Source of the DNA: Paramarasmius palmivorus
Taxonomy: Eukaryota > Basidiomycota > Agaricomycetes > Agaricales > Marasmiaceae
Assembly: GCA_037176845.1 (NCBI GenBank)
Contig: JAYKXP010000118.1
Span: forward strand, 62,001 to 126,000
Length of the DNA stretch: 64,000 nt
Direction: 5' to 3'
The notes below the pieces were generated by a model. That model ran no database searches and was not told where the DNA came from. It was given only the letters and a program-made list of their open reading frames with translations. Shown here piece after piece: positions 1 through 10,374 of this stretch. The first letter of the stretch is position 1; each line of letters begins with the position of its first letter. The position numbers and the translations under genes are program-made.

Positions 1-357
1 GCCGGCTTGGTGGTAGGAGTTTTGTTCCTTGTACTCGCCTTGTGCGGAGGTATACTCCTCTATCTTCGTCAGAGGCTACGAAAGGGGCGCACCAAATCAA
101 TGTCTCCGTACGTACATTCATCAACTGTGGAGAAGCTCCCACGGAAGGATCGTATAAATTGGGGATCTAGTACCCCAGAGTCCGCGGTGGATGCTTCAAC
201 TGCAGCTCAAGATGAAGGCCGCGAGGAGCATGTTGAAGAAGAGGAGAGCCGTGAACAAGTAGTGGTATATCATGATGATGGCGGCTGGAGACCACAGCTA
301 CAAGCAAGAGGTCTCACAGTTTTGGAGATGCCGCCTAGGTATGATTCTGCATTGTAG
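1..357 (+). CDS. 3' exon of single-pass membrane protein with PPxY tail
   Basis: The open frame runs in from the window edge, so the signal peptide and extracellular part lie outside. The visible part starts with one hydrophobic helix (about residues 1-20), then a basic stop-transfer segment and a cytosolic tail of about 90 residues. The tail is acidic in the middle and ends with DDGGWRP and then EMPPRYDSAL just before the stop. That end matches four minus-strand paralogs in this window almost word for word, which shows family membership. PPRY fits the PPxY class of WW-domain ligands, so an interaction with a Rsp5/NEDD4-type ubiquitin ligase is possible; that is inference. The gene faces the neighbouring paralog at 819-1906 tail to tail. 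Confidence 0.7.
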   Translation, partial: AGLVVGVLFLVLALCGGILLYLRQRLRKGRTKSMSPYVHSSTVEKLPRKDRINWGSSTPESAVDASTAAQDEGREEHVEEEESREQVVVYHDDGGWRPQLQARGLTVLEMPPRYDSAL

Positions 358-818
358 GAAAAGTTTTTCATTTCTGTTAAAGGAGGTCATGACCAATATC
401 ACTATCTGAGGCAGGATAGGACAAAATGGAAACAGTCTCATCTGCGTTCTTGACCTTGATCAACAATCAATCAAATACGCTCTGAGATAGTGTGTCCATT
501 CCAGGTGATTTGATGACGAATGACAAGTGAAGCTTTGGCCAGATTCACGGCAAGGAGATTACCATGATCATCTACCTGCGAATTCACACTTTTACCTAAA
601 TTATAGGAGCTGAAAGTTAAATGTGGCAGTGGGAAAATGCAAGCCTCGCGTTCTATTTGACTATTGTAATGGAGGATGAGCGATACAATGAGCTCAATTC
701 ACGACGTCGCTTGCAATATAATGTAAGCTAATTCGTAGTGTCTTGCTTGAATCTAGTATGTACCACCTCACAGAAATGCCCAATGTCCTGTATGTATATT
801 AAATATTGACACAATCGT
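358..818. other. Intergenic, convergent 3' flanks
   Basis: This lies between two convergent tail exons. I see no supported ORF, RNA gene or repeat here. It presumably holds both 3' UTRs. Confidence 0.5.
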
Positions 819-1906
819 TCAGAGTGCAGAATGATAGCGGGGCGGCATTTCCAAAACGCCGCTCATTCCCAGATCAGACTGCGATAGTACTCTCCCAGGA
901 GGCCTCCAACCACTATCTTTGTGGTACATCACCCTAAGTTCTTCCCGACTCTCATCCCGTGTCCGTTCTAACCGACCCGAGGCATCCTGGGCTAACACAT
1001 GTGTTCTATCGTATTCTGAAATCCGAGATGAACCACGACCCTTTTTCGGTACCTTATGTATCGGCGCCATCTGGGAGAAAGGCGTGATAATGAATTTTGC
1101 ATGGAAATTTTGCGCATTTTCGTGATTCAAGTGACGGCTCCGTCTGAAAATAAGAAGTACTGCCAATATCATTCCTGCGAGCAGGACGGCTCCAATCACA
1201 ATCCCTGTGATAATTCCAGCGGATAGCCTTGGTGCGCTCTCCGAGCTGTGCTGAGATTAGATTGTCATTACATATAGTAGACCTCTGTATTACCTTCCGG
1301 GCCCCGAACCTGAAAGGGTGGTCGAGTTGGAGAATATGGGTGTCTGGAGATGGGATACACTAAAAACACTCGAGTTTGCAACAGACACCAGATTCAATGG
1401 TCTGCATCCAACGATTAGCAATCTCGCCAGCCGTATGACGGTGTTGACTGTACCCTTCAGGCATTGTGACATCCTCGTAGGCACACAGGATATACTCCCT
1501 GTGATGTAATTCAATGTAGGTCGGTGTACCGGCAACGCTAATGACAAAACTTACCCGACTTTATCAGCTTGGTAGAATATAGTCCCGTGTCTCTGGCCGT
1601 CAATCTCCATCTCCTCTTGAATCTTTCTCTGAATACCCTCGGAATGAATAGGGTTTGCTTTCGTGAATACACAAACGTCCGTGATATTGTTCACGAAGAG
1701 ATGAATTAAGATTTTTGTTGGGTCTCCCTCAGCCCAAGTCCAATTTCCCGCAATATTATTGATACGATCCACATCTGCAACCGGAGGAGCAACGATAGAG
1801 AATCCTGAGACATAGGACATGAAGAGAAAGACAGAACTGGCTGTGCTGACAAACATAAGTAACCCACCAAGATCCATGACAGTAGTACTCACGAAAATGG
1901 CCCCAT
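819..1906 (-). CDS. Secreted-domain single-pass membrane protein, PPxY tail (paralog A)
   Basis: Five exons give 294 aa: 1893-1906, 1555-1845, 1454-1498, 1294-1401 and 819-1245. All introns are GT-AG of about 50 nt and every phase closes. Exon 1 is only 14 nt and, joined to exon 2, gives a hydrophobic signal peptide beginning MGPFSTASSVFLF. The extracellular part holds GNWTWAEGDPTK, a pattern resembling the Kre9/KNH-type beta-sandwich of fungal wall proteins (family link inferred), and then EYILCAYEDV. Exon 4 is a Ser/Thr-rich stalk with SVANSSVFSVS. Exon 5 carries one membrane helix, a basic stop-transfer and a tail ending in DSGWRP and EMPPRYHSAL. The topology suggests a plasma-membrane wall sensor or adhesion protein; no function is proven. 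Paralogs B, C and D share every splice position. Confidence 0.8.
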
Positions 1907-1956
1907 TCACTCAAACGCCAGCGGAAGAGCGAGCTCTTAGATGTGAATTGATCAGT

Positions 1957-1963
1957 CTTATAT
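1957..1963 (-). promoter_or_regulatory. TATA-like box of paralog A
   Basis: On the minus strand this reads ATATAAG, about 50 nt upstream of the start codon at 1906. The same box sits at the same distance in paralogs C (7782-7788) and D (16116-16122), with an ATAAAAG variant in B (4802-4808). This conservation across duplicated promoters supports it. Confidence 0.5.
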
Positions 1964-2089
1964 GTAACGTCCTTGATATCACTATCAGATTGCTATTATA
2001 GACATAGCAGAAAGATGGATGGTCACCATGGCGTATAATCACCAAGAAAAGTGAGGAACGGATGAACATATAATTCAAAGATGTATCAG

Positions 2090-2450
2090 TCCCAGTTTGT
2101 GAGCGTGGTACTCACAAGGAAAGCTTCATTCACTCAAACGCAAGCGGAGAAGTGTGCATTTACATGTGGAAGGGCTGGTGTTATATGTAGCAGTCCCAAT
2201 ATCAGGATCAGATTCCAACTAACATTATCCCGATAAGATGGATGGTTACCATGGCGTATAATTACAAGGAAAGCGTGGGGCGGGTGAATAAAAAACGTTC
2301 AAAGATGTATCAGTGTTTCTCGATGCGAATGGCGGTGCAAAACTTTCCCTCGACGAATACTATGAAGCCGAAGGGTTTAATGGTTTAGAAACGGATCGCA
2401 TCAGTCCAGTCCATTCGGTTGGCATTTCCGGCACTTTGCATTTGATGGCA
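2090..2450 (-). repeat. Orphan promoter plus first exon of the tandem family
   Basis: Positions 2116-2129 read on the minus strand as a 14-nt first exon (ATG to the GTGAGT donor) nearly identical to exon 1 of paralog B. Upstream of it lies the same promoter block that precedes the intact genes (the GATGGATGGTTACCATGGCG segment near 2236). No exon 2 follows; paralog A begins instead. It is a leftover of a deleted or partly duplicated copy. Confidence 0.6.
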
Positions 2451-3340
2451 TTTAGGGCATTTAGGGCCATTTTTCGGCACTCAAGATGTTAGGCCTTATG
2501 CCAGTCACGGCATCACTATGCCATAATAACCTTGGGTGGATTGGGCTGAGGGACCATGTAAAATAGGAAGGAAAGCGTGGAAAGACACGGCTCGTCGGGA
2601 TCTGGTCATCGCGTACGTGTATGTGGACAGCATCGATCCCGATCATTGAGCTTGTTTGTAAGGATAGCTCCAACGCATGGTAACAAGTAATACAATCGCC
2701 TGGCAGGAGAGCAGGATATCTGAGTACGTCAATGATCGTATATCGGGATGCTTCTTATGCTTCTGACCTCGCTTTCTTCAAGTTCCAAGTCACCAAAATA
2801 CTATGACCGCTCCATCGTGCAACACATTCTGGATTCAACACAAATCTATTTAAACCTGAATCGAGAGAGAATGAATAGCGAGTCAAGATCGGTCGAGGAA
2901 TGAAACGACCTGTCTTCAACAAGTTAACAAGAGCGCGAATGTAAGAGTGAGGAGAAAATGGTTGTGAAAGTTGTGAAAGGAGGCTGAGTTGTAGGTGTGC
3001 GGTATTTTCAATGTCTCACGGTGCACCTGCTTTCAAGTTGGACCTACACCTATAGCTTTTATTCCGAGTACTTAAAGAAGTTATAACTGGGACAGTTGAA
3101 TAACTGTAAGGCGCTCACCCATTTTTGGTTTATCTTGATTGCTTATCATTTATCTGCTTGCCTTTATATACCTACGGCCTCGACTAGTATACACAGCCAG
3201 TCTCGGCCGTAGTTACATCAATCGCTTACATCTTGTCTACTCTGTACACCGTTGGTCGTGCTCTCTCGGCCTTAGGGCCTCGTTGCTCTTACTGCTCGAG
3301 TAGTCGAGATTAGCGGTGTACAAGACGCCTTACATTAGCA
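2451..3340. repeat. Duplicated upstream flank
   Basis: No supported gene. The stretch around 2820-3010 (with GAGTCAAGATCG and GAGCGCGAATG) recurs, diverged, at about 5350-5590 and 20070-20260. It marks the distal promoter flank shared by family copies. Confidence 0.5.
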
Positions 3341-3348
3341 TACATTGG

Positions 3349-3549
3349 TCAAGTAACGTAGGTATGTTCTAGAAAAACACCTCCCAGCAGAGAAGGATGA
3401 CTCTCAACGATAGTAATGACCATCTGCATCACCAAAACCAACTCAGGACAGAATAGAACCAGAAAAACCAGCTCGGGTTCATGAAGAAACTGAAGAGCGA
3501 GGTTAATAACGGCAACAAGAAGAGTCAGTTGGTGTTGGCTGATCGACAT
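3349..3549 (-). other. Relic exon of a small membrane protein
   Basis: A 66-codon frame holds FLHEPELVFLVL followed by CPELVLVMQMVITIV, a hydrophobic pair also seen in tandem at 42,120-42,560. I do not recognise the family. No flanking exons were found, so it is probably a fragment. The shared PELV...PELVL pattern on the same strand argues that it was once coding. Confidence 0.3.
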
Positions 3550-3683
3550 TCGTCATTGTTGAGATCGAAGAAGAGCGTCATCATATCATGCCATGTCAAG
3601 CGCTCTTGGATCTCCTGCCTCAGCCTCATCTACTCTAATTAACTAGTCCAAATGTCCTGTACATTAAATATTAACACAGTCGA

Positions 3684-4751
3684 TCAGAGTGCAGAATGAT
3701 AGCGGGGCGGCATTTCCAAAACGCCATTAATCCCCGGATTAGCCTGTGATAGTACTCCCGCAAGAGGTCTCCAACCACTATCGTTATGGTACATCACCCT
3801 AAGTCCTTTTCGACTCTCGTCCTCTGTCAGTTCTGACAGATTCGAGGCACTTTGTGCTGACACGTTGGTTGTATCGTATCCTGGAATCCTCGGTGAGCCA
3901 TGACCCTTTCGCGGTGCCGTATGTGTCGGCGTCGTATACGAAAAGGGTGAAATAATGGATTTTTCAGGGTCATTTCGCGCCTTTCCGTGATTTAAGTGCC
4001 GGATCCGTCGCAAAACCGCGAATGTGATCCCTGCTAGCAAAACGGCACCAATCACAGCTCCTGCGATGATTCCAGCAGATACCCTTGATGGGCCTTCCGA
4101 GCTGTGGGTGAGATTAGATCGACATTACACATCGTAGACCTATCTATCACCTGCCGGACCTCGAATCTGACGAGCTGGTCTGGTTGGATGATATGGGTGT
4201 CTCGAGACGGGATACGCTAAAGACACTTGAGTTTGCGATGGACGTCATATTCAATGGCCTGCATTCAATGATTAGAAATATGTATTTACAACCATATGAC
4301 GGAGTTGTTCGTACCCATCTGGTTTTGAAACGTCCTCATAGGCACACAGGATATACTCCCTTTGATCCAATGTAAGTTGATGTATCAGCAACACTGACGG
4401 CGAAACGTACCCGACTTTATCAGCTTGGTAGAAGATAGTCCCGTGTTTCTGGCCGTCTTGAATTTTTGCCTGAATGCCCCTCGAAGCAATGGGGTACGCT
4501 TTCCCAAATACACAAATGTCCGTGATATTGTTTGCGAAAAGATGAATTACGATCTTGGTCGGGTCTCCTTCAGACCAAGTCCAATTTCCCGCAATGTTAT
4601 CGACAACATCCACATCTGCAGCCGGAATACCAACGATTGTAAACGCTGAGACATCGAACACGAAGATGAGAAGAAACGTGACTATGCTGACCGAAAAAAC
4701 TAAGTAACCTGCATAAATGTATGACCGCGGTACTCACAAGGAAAGCCTCAT
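3684..4751 (-). CDS. Secreted-domain single-pass membrane protein, PPxY tail (paralog B)
   Basis: Five exons give 286 aa: 4738-4751, 4411-4686, 4315-4359, 4151-4258 and 3684-4101. All phases close. The signal peptide begins MRLSFIVTFLLIFVF across the first intron. The extracellular domain has GNWTWSEGDPTK and two conserved cysteine contexts (DICVFGKA and ILCAYEDV). A Ser-rich stalk (SIANSSVFSVS) precedes a helix of about 20 residues, and the tail ends DSGWRP and EMPPRYHSAL. It is closest to paralog A in both coding and 3' flanking sequence, so A and B form one duplication pair. Expression should depend on the TATA-like box at 4802-4808. The membrane sensor role is inferred from topology only. 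Confidence 0.8.
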
Positions 4752-4801
4752 TGGCTCAAACACAAGCGGAGAAGCGAGCCTAAATGGTTGACTATGCCAG
4801 T

Positions 4802-4808
4802 CTTTTAT
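4802..4808 (-). promoter_or_regulatory. TATA-like box of paralog B
   Basis: Minus-strand ATAAAAG lies about 55 nt upstream of the start at 4751, matching the position of ATATAAG in the sister genes. Confidence 0.4.
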
Positions 4809-4809
4809 C

Positions 4810-5849
4810 TAATAACCCCGATATCAATATCAGATTTCAACTGATGATATCCTTAAAAGATGGATGGTTACCATGGCGTAAAATTACAAGGGAAGGTGTG
4901 GAGTGAATGAACAAATAATGCTCAAAGATGTATCAACGGTTCTCGATGCGAGCAGTGATGCAAAACTGGGTCAATGTAGATTTAGAAGCACCAAAATAAG
5001 AGATAAACGTATATTGTATGTGCAGTCATGACAAGCGCTTCTTCAGTAATCGGATCCCCTTCTGAAGTACTCGTCCCTCTGAGTAGATTTCCACCAATAC
5101 GATGGAAATAGACTCAGAGAGACAATGTAAAACAGAAGGGATAGTGCCGAAGGAAGCGGTATATACAGAACTTGCAAAATATCGGGCCTGAGACGTAGCG
5201 ATCAGATCGTCTGTAGGTGCGATCCCGATCATTCAGCTTCAACGCACGGGAGCAAGTGATACGAACGCCCTGATAACGTTAGTCATCGCATATCGGAATG
5301 CTTCTGATGCTTCTAACCTCGTTTTCCTCGCTAGCAAGTTCTCAGTTGCTGAAATAGAATCCTGAGATCGTTCCATTGCGTAAACATATCTCGCACTCAA
5401 CACCAAGCTGCGCAAACCTGAACCGAGAGACTATATCACGAGTCAAGATCCGTCGAGGAATAAAACGACGCGTCTTGAACAAGTAAAGAAGAGCGCGAAT
5501 GGAAGAACGAGGAAAAAACGGTTGTGAAAGGAGGCTGAGTTTTGGGCGTGCGATAATTCAAACTTTTGTGGTGCACTGCCCAAGGAAAGTACCAGGGACC
5601 GCATGAAACGTGGCTAGGGGATGGGAGCATGTGATGCATGCCTTGGAGTACAACATGCCGATGGAAAAAGGTGTATCGGCACGTAAAGTGGATAGAAGGT
5701 TGATGATGAGGATCCGCAGATATATGAGCCGGTGTTGGGAGTATTACTAGGACAGATGGCTAGGTGATACCTTGATCTGGTCTCATGCTGAATGTCATAG
5801 CTTCCAAAGTTTCCAAACTGCAACCTGGGCGCTCTTCAGAACCTATACT
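4810..5849. repeat. Promoter flank of paralog B, duplicated elsewhere
   Basis: No supported gene. The segment contains the GATGGATGGTTACCATGGCG block and the GAGTCAAGATC/GAGCGCGAATG block shared with 2230-3010 and 19,500-20,280. Confidence 0.5.
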
Positions 5850-7740
5850 CCCGTGTTCGTGTGTGTCCAATTACGTTGAATGCTCCGTGAAAAGGATGAG
5901 GCGTAGAGGGTTGTGGTCGACGGAGGAAGGAGTTGATGGAAGAGGAGACCGATGGGGGAGGAAGTTGATGGAGGAAGAGATCGAGGGAGGGAGGAACCAG
6001 GAAGGGAGATGGCAGAGGCGTGAGGGAGACGTGTCTTCCACTGCGGATGGTACAACTGGAAAAGACTTATCGTGAGATAGATCAACACCGATAGAGAATA
6101 TGACTCACCGAGAAGGGATCTTGTGCTATAGCTGCCTGGGTACCTCACTAGTAATCCATGCAGATACCAAGTTCGAATATCGAGAGAGGAGGATGGAAGG
6201 AAGGAAGGAAGGAAGACGTTGAGGAGTCACAAAAAGCCTACGTAATCACGGCTCCGAAAGTAACCTATCTCCGGTTTTCACCGGCTCGGACTGTGCTTCT
6301 CGAGCGCCTGTTCCAAGGCTGTGTAACCGTGAAGAAATCTCATAAATCCACCTATCCTCGCCTCAGCTATCGATTAATCACCCCTAGAAATCACATTCTT
6401 TAATCAATCATTGATTCTTTTCGGCTTTTGCCTATCGACGTGATAAGGCATTCTCCGGTGAACCTTAATCTGGACGGGCGTTCTACAACACGCTTTTGCA
6501 TATTGTGGAATGTCGATCCCAAACTCAAATATTGTGGAGCTGGTTGAAAACAAGAACAGCGCAATAGTCTGGATAACTGTATAGGGAAGTACCGCTGCCT
6601 TCGCAGCACAATAAATAACGCGATCAATCACAGCGCAGAACGATAGCTGGGCGGCATTTCCAGAACGCTACTTATCCCAGCATCAGACTGTGATGGTGGC
6701 CTCCAGCCACTATCGTTGTGATACATCACCCGACGCTCTCTTTGGTGCTCTCCTTGTGCCTCGTCTACCTGATTCGCAGCTCGGACGGAAGTAGGAATGG
6801 TATCACGTTTCCCGACATGCGGTGAGCCATGACTCTTGGGCGGTGGTGTCTGTGACGGCACCAAGTGTGAATAAGGCGAAATGATGGTCTCTGCGGGAAC
6901 GTCTTGACGGTTCCCGCGATTCGAGCGCCGTATCCGTCTGAAAAGAATAGATATTGTGAAAATGAACGCTGCTAGGGAAACTGCCCCAACTACGATCCCT
7001 GCAATGATTCCGGCAGAAAGCATTTGTGAGGATTTGCTGAGAGCTGTGATCAGATAAGAATCACGCATAGTAACTCTTGTACTATTACCGTCCTGTGTCT
7101 ATTTCGTTTGGTGGCCTCGAAGCAGAGGCGGTTGGATTCAAAGAAGTGACGGCGAATAATGTCGTCGTCTGGACTGTCGGCAAACGGGCCACACTAAAGA
7201 CACTTGAGTTCGCGATGGTTGTCAAGTTGAGCTTTCTTTATCCAATGATTAGAAATTCCAGAAATTGTATGACGGCGCTGCTCTTACCCTCCTGAGGGTG
7301 TAATGTCCTCGTAGGCACACAGGATATACTCTCTGTGATTCAATGTAAGCCGGTGTGTTAAAAACACTGCCAGTGAAACATACCCAATTTTTTCAGCTTG
7401 GTAAAGGATAGTCCCATTTTTCCTGCCATTGATCTCCGCTGCTCCTTGAATATCTTGCTGAATACCTTTTATATCAACGGGATTTGATTTTCCAAATGCA
7501 CAAACGTCGGGGACACTATTCACGAAGAGACTTATAAGGACCTTTGTGGGGTCCCCCTCAGACCAAGTCCAATTTGCCGCAATATTATTGACCTGGTCCA
7601 CTTCTGCATCCGAAGGAGTAACAAGCGCGAATGCTGAGACATAGAACACAAAGAGAAAGGCAAAAACGATTCCGCTGACAGACATAAGTAATCGCTCAAG
7701 GTTCATGCCAGTGGTACTCACAAGAGCAGCCTCATTCAGT
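5850..7740. repeat. Segmental duplication unit, copy 1 (contains paralog C)
   Basis: About 1.9 kb here is collinear with 14,220-16,070. Shared landmarks outside the coding exons include AAAAGGATGAGGCGTAGAG, GAGTCACAAAAAGCCTACG/GAGTCACGAAAAACCTACG and GCATATTGTGGAATGTCGAT. The whole gene with its 3' flank was copied as one block. A shorter diverged third trace lies at about 45,430-45,650. Confidence 0.7.
6628..7735 (-). CDS. Secreted-domain single-pass membrane protein, PPxY tail (paralog C)
   Basis: Five exons give 301 aa: 7722-7735, 7384-7674, 7288-7332, 7089-7235 and 6628-7036. All phases close. The signal peptide begins MRLLFGIVFAFLFVF. The extracellular domain shows NNIAANWTWSEGDPTK and a serine/threonine stalk with TIANSSVFSVA. 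One helix (about AGIIAGIVVGAVSLAAFIF) is followed by RRIRRSNRG and a tail with ISPYSHLVPS, DSGWRP and EMPPSYRSAL, so the PPxY tyrosine is kept although the third residue differs. Nearest paralog is D, within the same duplicated block. The function is unproven; topology suggests a cell-surface sensor. Confidence 0.8.
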
Positions 7741-7781
7741 CAAATGCCGACAGGAAAATGAGCTTTTCGATGTGAATCAGT

Positions 7782-7788
7782 CTTATAT
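7782..7788 (-). promoter_or_regulatory. TATA-like box of paralog C
   Basis: Minus-strand ATATAAG lies 47-53 nt upstream of the start at 7735, within the promoter block conserved in the four paralogs. Confidence 0.5.
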
Positions 7789-7789
7789 G

Positions 7790-8660
7790 TAACTTCACCG
7801 ATATCACTATCAGATCCCAACTATTGATGTCCTAAAAAGATGGATCGCTATCCGGGACGGTAGTTACGAAGAAAGATCTAGAACATTGATGGCAAACTAC
7901 ATAATGACAGAAAGTCACAGTCAGAACTAGAAATGTATAACGGTGAAATCACCACTTACTCAGGGGCTTATTTATCTTGTTTGGCTCAGGCTCCCTCGCA
8001 TTGAGATGATGGGCGTTGATGAAAGAGAGGCAGTTAGGTTTTACCGCTTTTTGTCGAATGAACACAGTGCTGATCCGAATCTCCATCATTGAAGAATTGC
8101 ACACGGAAGATGGTAAAGATTACTACATCCTTGACTCCAGATACTTAGAGCTCGCCATTGTCTTGATCTCCAGATATCGGTATCCGTAAGGGATGATACT
8201 CGATGCTCCGGTATATGTGGACATTTGTTTGGTCTGGTCACTCTGTAACAATGATCAAGACAGTAATGATCAGCTGAAGGAAGCACGACCGTGACAGATT
8301 GCCCAGAAAGGCAAATATTAAGACTCATCTGCTCGACAACAAGATCCTATTGAACGTTAGGGTTTCCACACTTCTCATGACAACAATGATCTCTGAGCAG
8401 TGAGCATAGTGATATCTCCCGTGAGGCTGGCTGTTCTAGTTGTTATTGGTTGCAGTTGTGTTCACGGTATCATAATAAGAGACGGTCACTTTCTTATGGA
8501 TACTGGACCCCTTTCCACCACTGGCTGGCTGGAACTCATAACACATAATACTTTATCCTCATTGATTCATTTCGTGCTGGTGTAAATAATGAATCATTTT
8601 CCCTTGTGAGTTATCGTATTATTTTCCATACACCATTCGTATATTGAAATCAAAAGGCCT
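7790..8660. other. Intergenic, divergent promoters
   Basis: Between minus-strand paralog C and the plus-strand gene at 8664 I see no supported gene. Short ORFs here lack homology or repeat support. Confidence 0.4.
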
Positions 8661-8663
8661 GGG

Positions 8664-10374
8664 ATGTTACTTTTGATTCTCCTCAGTGTCCATGCAGTAT
8701 GGGCAATTACTATCGAGTTTCCTCAAACTGTCATTGCAGTTCGGAAGACCACTTTCAGCTGGACACGAGAAGAGCAAGACCCCTGGGTCACGGTAAATTC
8801 AAGTCAAGGTCAAGTCAAGGTCTACTCAGGTCTACTTATTGACTCGAATTGTACTCAAATGTACTCAAATGTACTCAAGTGCTCTAATGTCGTCAATAAC
8901 CAATTCCTAATGTTCCGAAGCTTGGCTGAGCATTCCCTGCACCACACTTGCGTCGTTGCCGAGCATGATATTTGATTGGTCCACCGAGCAGATTTTTCCC
9001 TTGCCTGCCAGTATCCCGCCTATATACAGGGTTTCGACATCACAACTGACTGAAATGTCTTCACCATCTATTCAACGTGTGTTTCGTGTCCTGCGCAACT
9101 TTCCGTATGAAATCTCAACACCGTTTCCTACTTTCCCACGTTTACGAAACAGACTGACTTTCATGAAAAATGAGACTGCACCCTCAGGCTTGGACATATA
9201 AGGTCACCGGAGTAGCAGACATACCTTCTGAGTCATAGGTAGCCATATTTAGTGAATATTCAACACCATCGAGATCCCGCTATCACAGTGCGAGGGACAT
9301 CTTCCAAAGACCGTAGTCACCGGCGCCTATGATTCTATATTTGGCAAAGAGGTCTCCAATAATGACGGGCTTACCATTTACGCCGCGACAACTATGACTG
9401 ACCGTCGACTCGGACTTGATCTTGATGTGAACCTAACTTGAACTTGACTTGAACTTGACTCGATTTGGAACTTGACCCCTTGCAATTGACTCGAACTTGA
9501 CTCGAACTTGACTTGACTTTACTTGACCTTTACTTGACCTTTACTTGACCTTTACTTGACCTTGACTTGACCTTGACTTGACTTTACTCAGAGTACGTTG
9601 CAAACCATAATCACAAATGTGATCGTGGCCATGGGCATGATTTATCATACTGATCCTACTCAGGTCGCAAGATCAGCTTCTCTCCACCGCCTTAACGGTC
9701 TTTCTAAATCCAACTTCAATCGGCGCCATAACAGCGTAAAATACCTTCTACCGTATTTCTGCAACACTGTTGAGCTAAATGACAAGAATAGAACCGAAAC
9801 GATGAGGCCAGAAGCGTGAGGCTTCTACGGCTTATACGACTGTATGTTACTGACTCCCAGGGAAAGTGCAGTTGAGCCTACGATAATGAACAGCAGCCCC
9901 ACGTCCACACCAGTCCAGTCTACCTTGAACACTGTCGTTGTCGGTGTACTTGTCGGTTTAATCATCTTCGTAGTTCTCGTGATTGCAGTGGTTTTCATAT
10001 TACGACAGAGGCGCAACAAACAGTCAATGACATCAATGGAGCAGGCAATGCCTCGTAATCCGACTACAACTCCATCAGTGCTCACCATCACTCCTTACCC
10101 ACAGACAACAGGAGCTTCTAACGTTCCGGGGAGGGAAAAACGGGATTGGTTCGACCGTCTTCATCAAGACAATTGCAGAATATCCGGATCCCACGGAGTC
10201 TCAACAGCGGGACCTGGAGCACGGGGCATAACGGTTGATATATCACAGTTGGTTGAGAGAGAAAGGCGTGTAGTGCACCTCGAAGATAGTGGTTGGAGAC
10301 CGACGCCTCCACGCTCAGACCAAGAAAATTCGAGTGTTGTATTGATGCCACCTAGCTACACTGCTGCAGTATAA
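8664..10374 (+). CDS. Single-pass membrane protein with PPxY tail (plus-strand relative)
   Basis: Three exons give 264 aa: 8664-8792, 9664-9815 and 9861-10374; phases close exactly. The start at 8664 gives a signal peptide beginning MLLLILLSVHAVWA. Then follow TFSWTREEQDPW, a diverged version of the WTW-type domain, and a Ser/Thr/Pro stretch before a strong helix (TVVVGVLVGLIIFVVLVIAV). The tail has ITPYPQT, LEDSGWRP and LMPPSYTAAV, so it keeps both tail motifs of paralogs A-D. Intron 1 is swollen to about 870 nt by a 789-bp inverted-repeat element that landed at the splice donor yet kept a GTA donor. The extracellular part is shorter than in A-D; an exon hidden in or lost from intron 1 cannot be excluded. 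Confidence 0.65.
8796..9584. mobile_element. Non-autonomous TA-flanked inverted-repeat element (MITE-like)
   Basis: The ends are inverted copies: 8796-8820 matches the reverse complement of 9560-9584 at 24 of 25 bases (core CAAGTCAAGGTCAAG). TA flanks both ends (8794-8795 and 9585-9586), the target duplication of Tc1/mariner-type transposons. The right end expands into a tandem array of CTTGAC/TTTACTTGACC units (about 9425-9584). No transposase frame is inside. It sits in intron 1 of the gene at 8664. Confidence 0.65.

Noticed and set aside
8796..9584. Coding gene inside the inverted-repeat element (open frames 8956-9201 and 9598-9819)
   Set aside because: Frames are short, lack domain signals and do not keep phase with neighbouring exons; the second is partly the true exon 2 of the host gene read with its intron.
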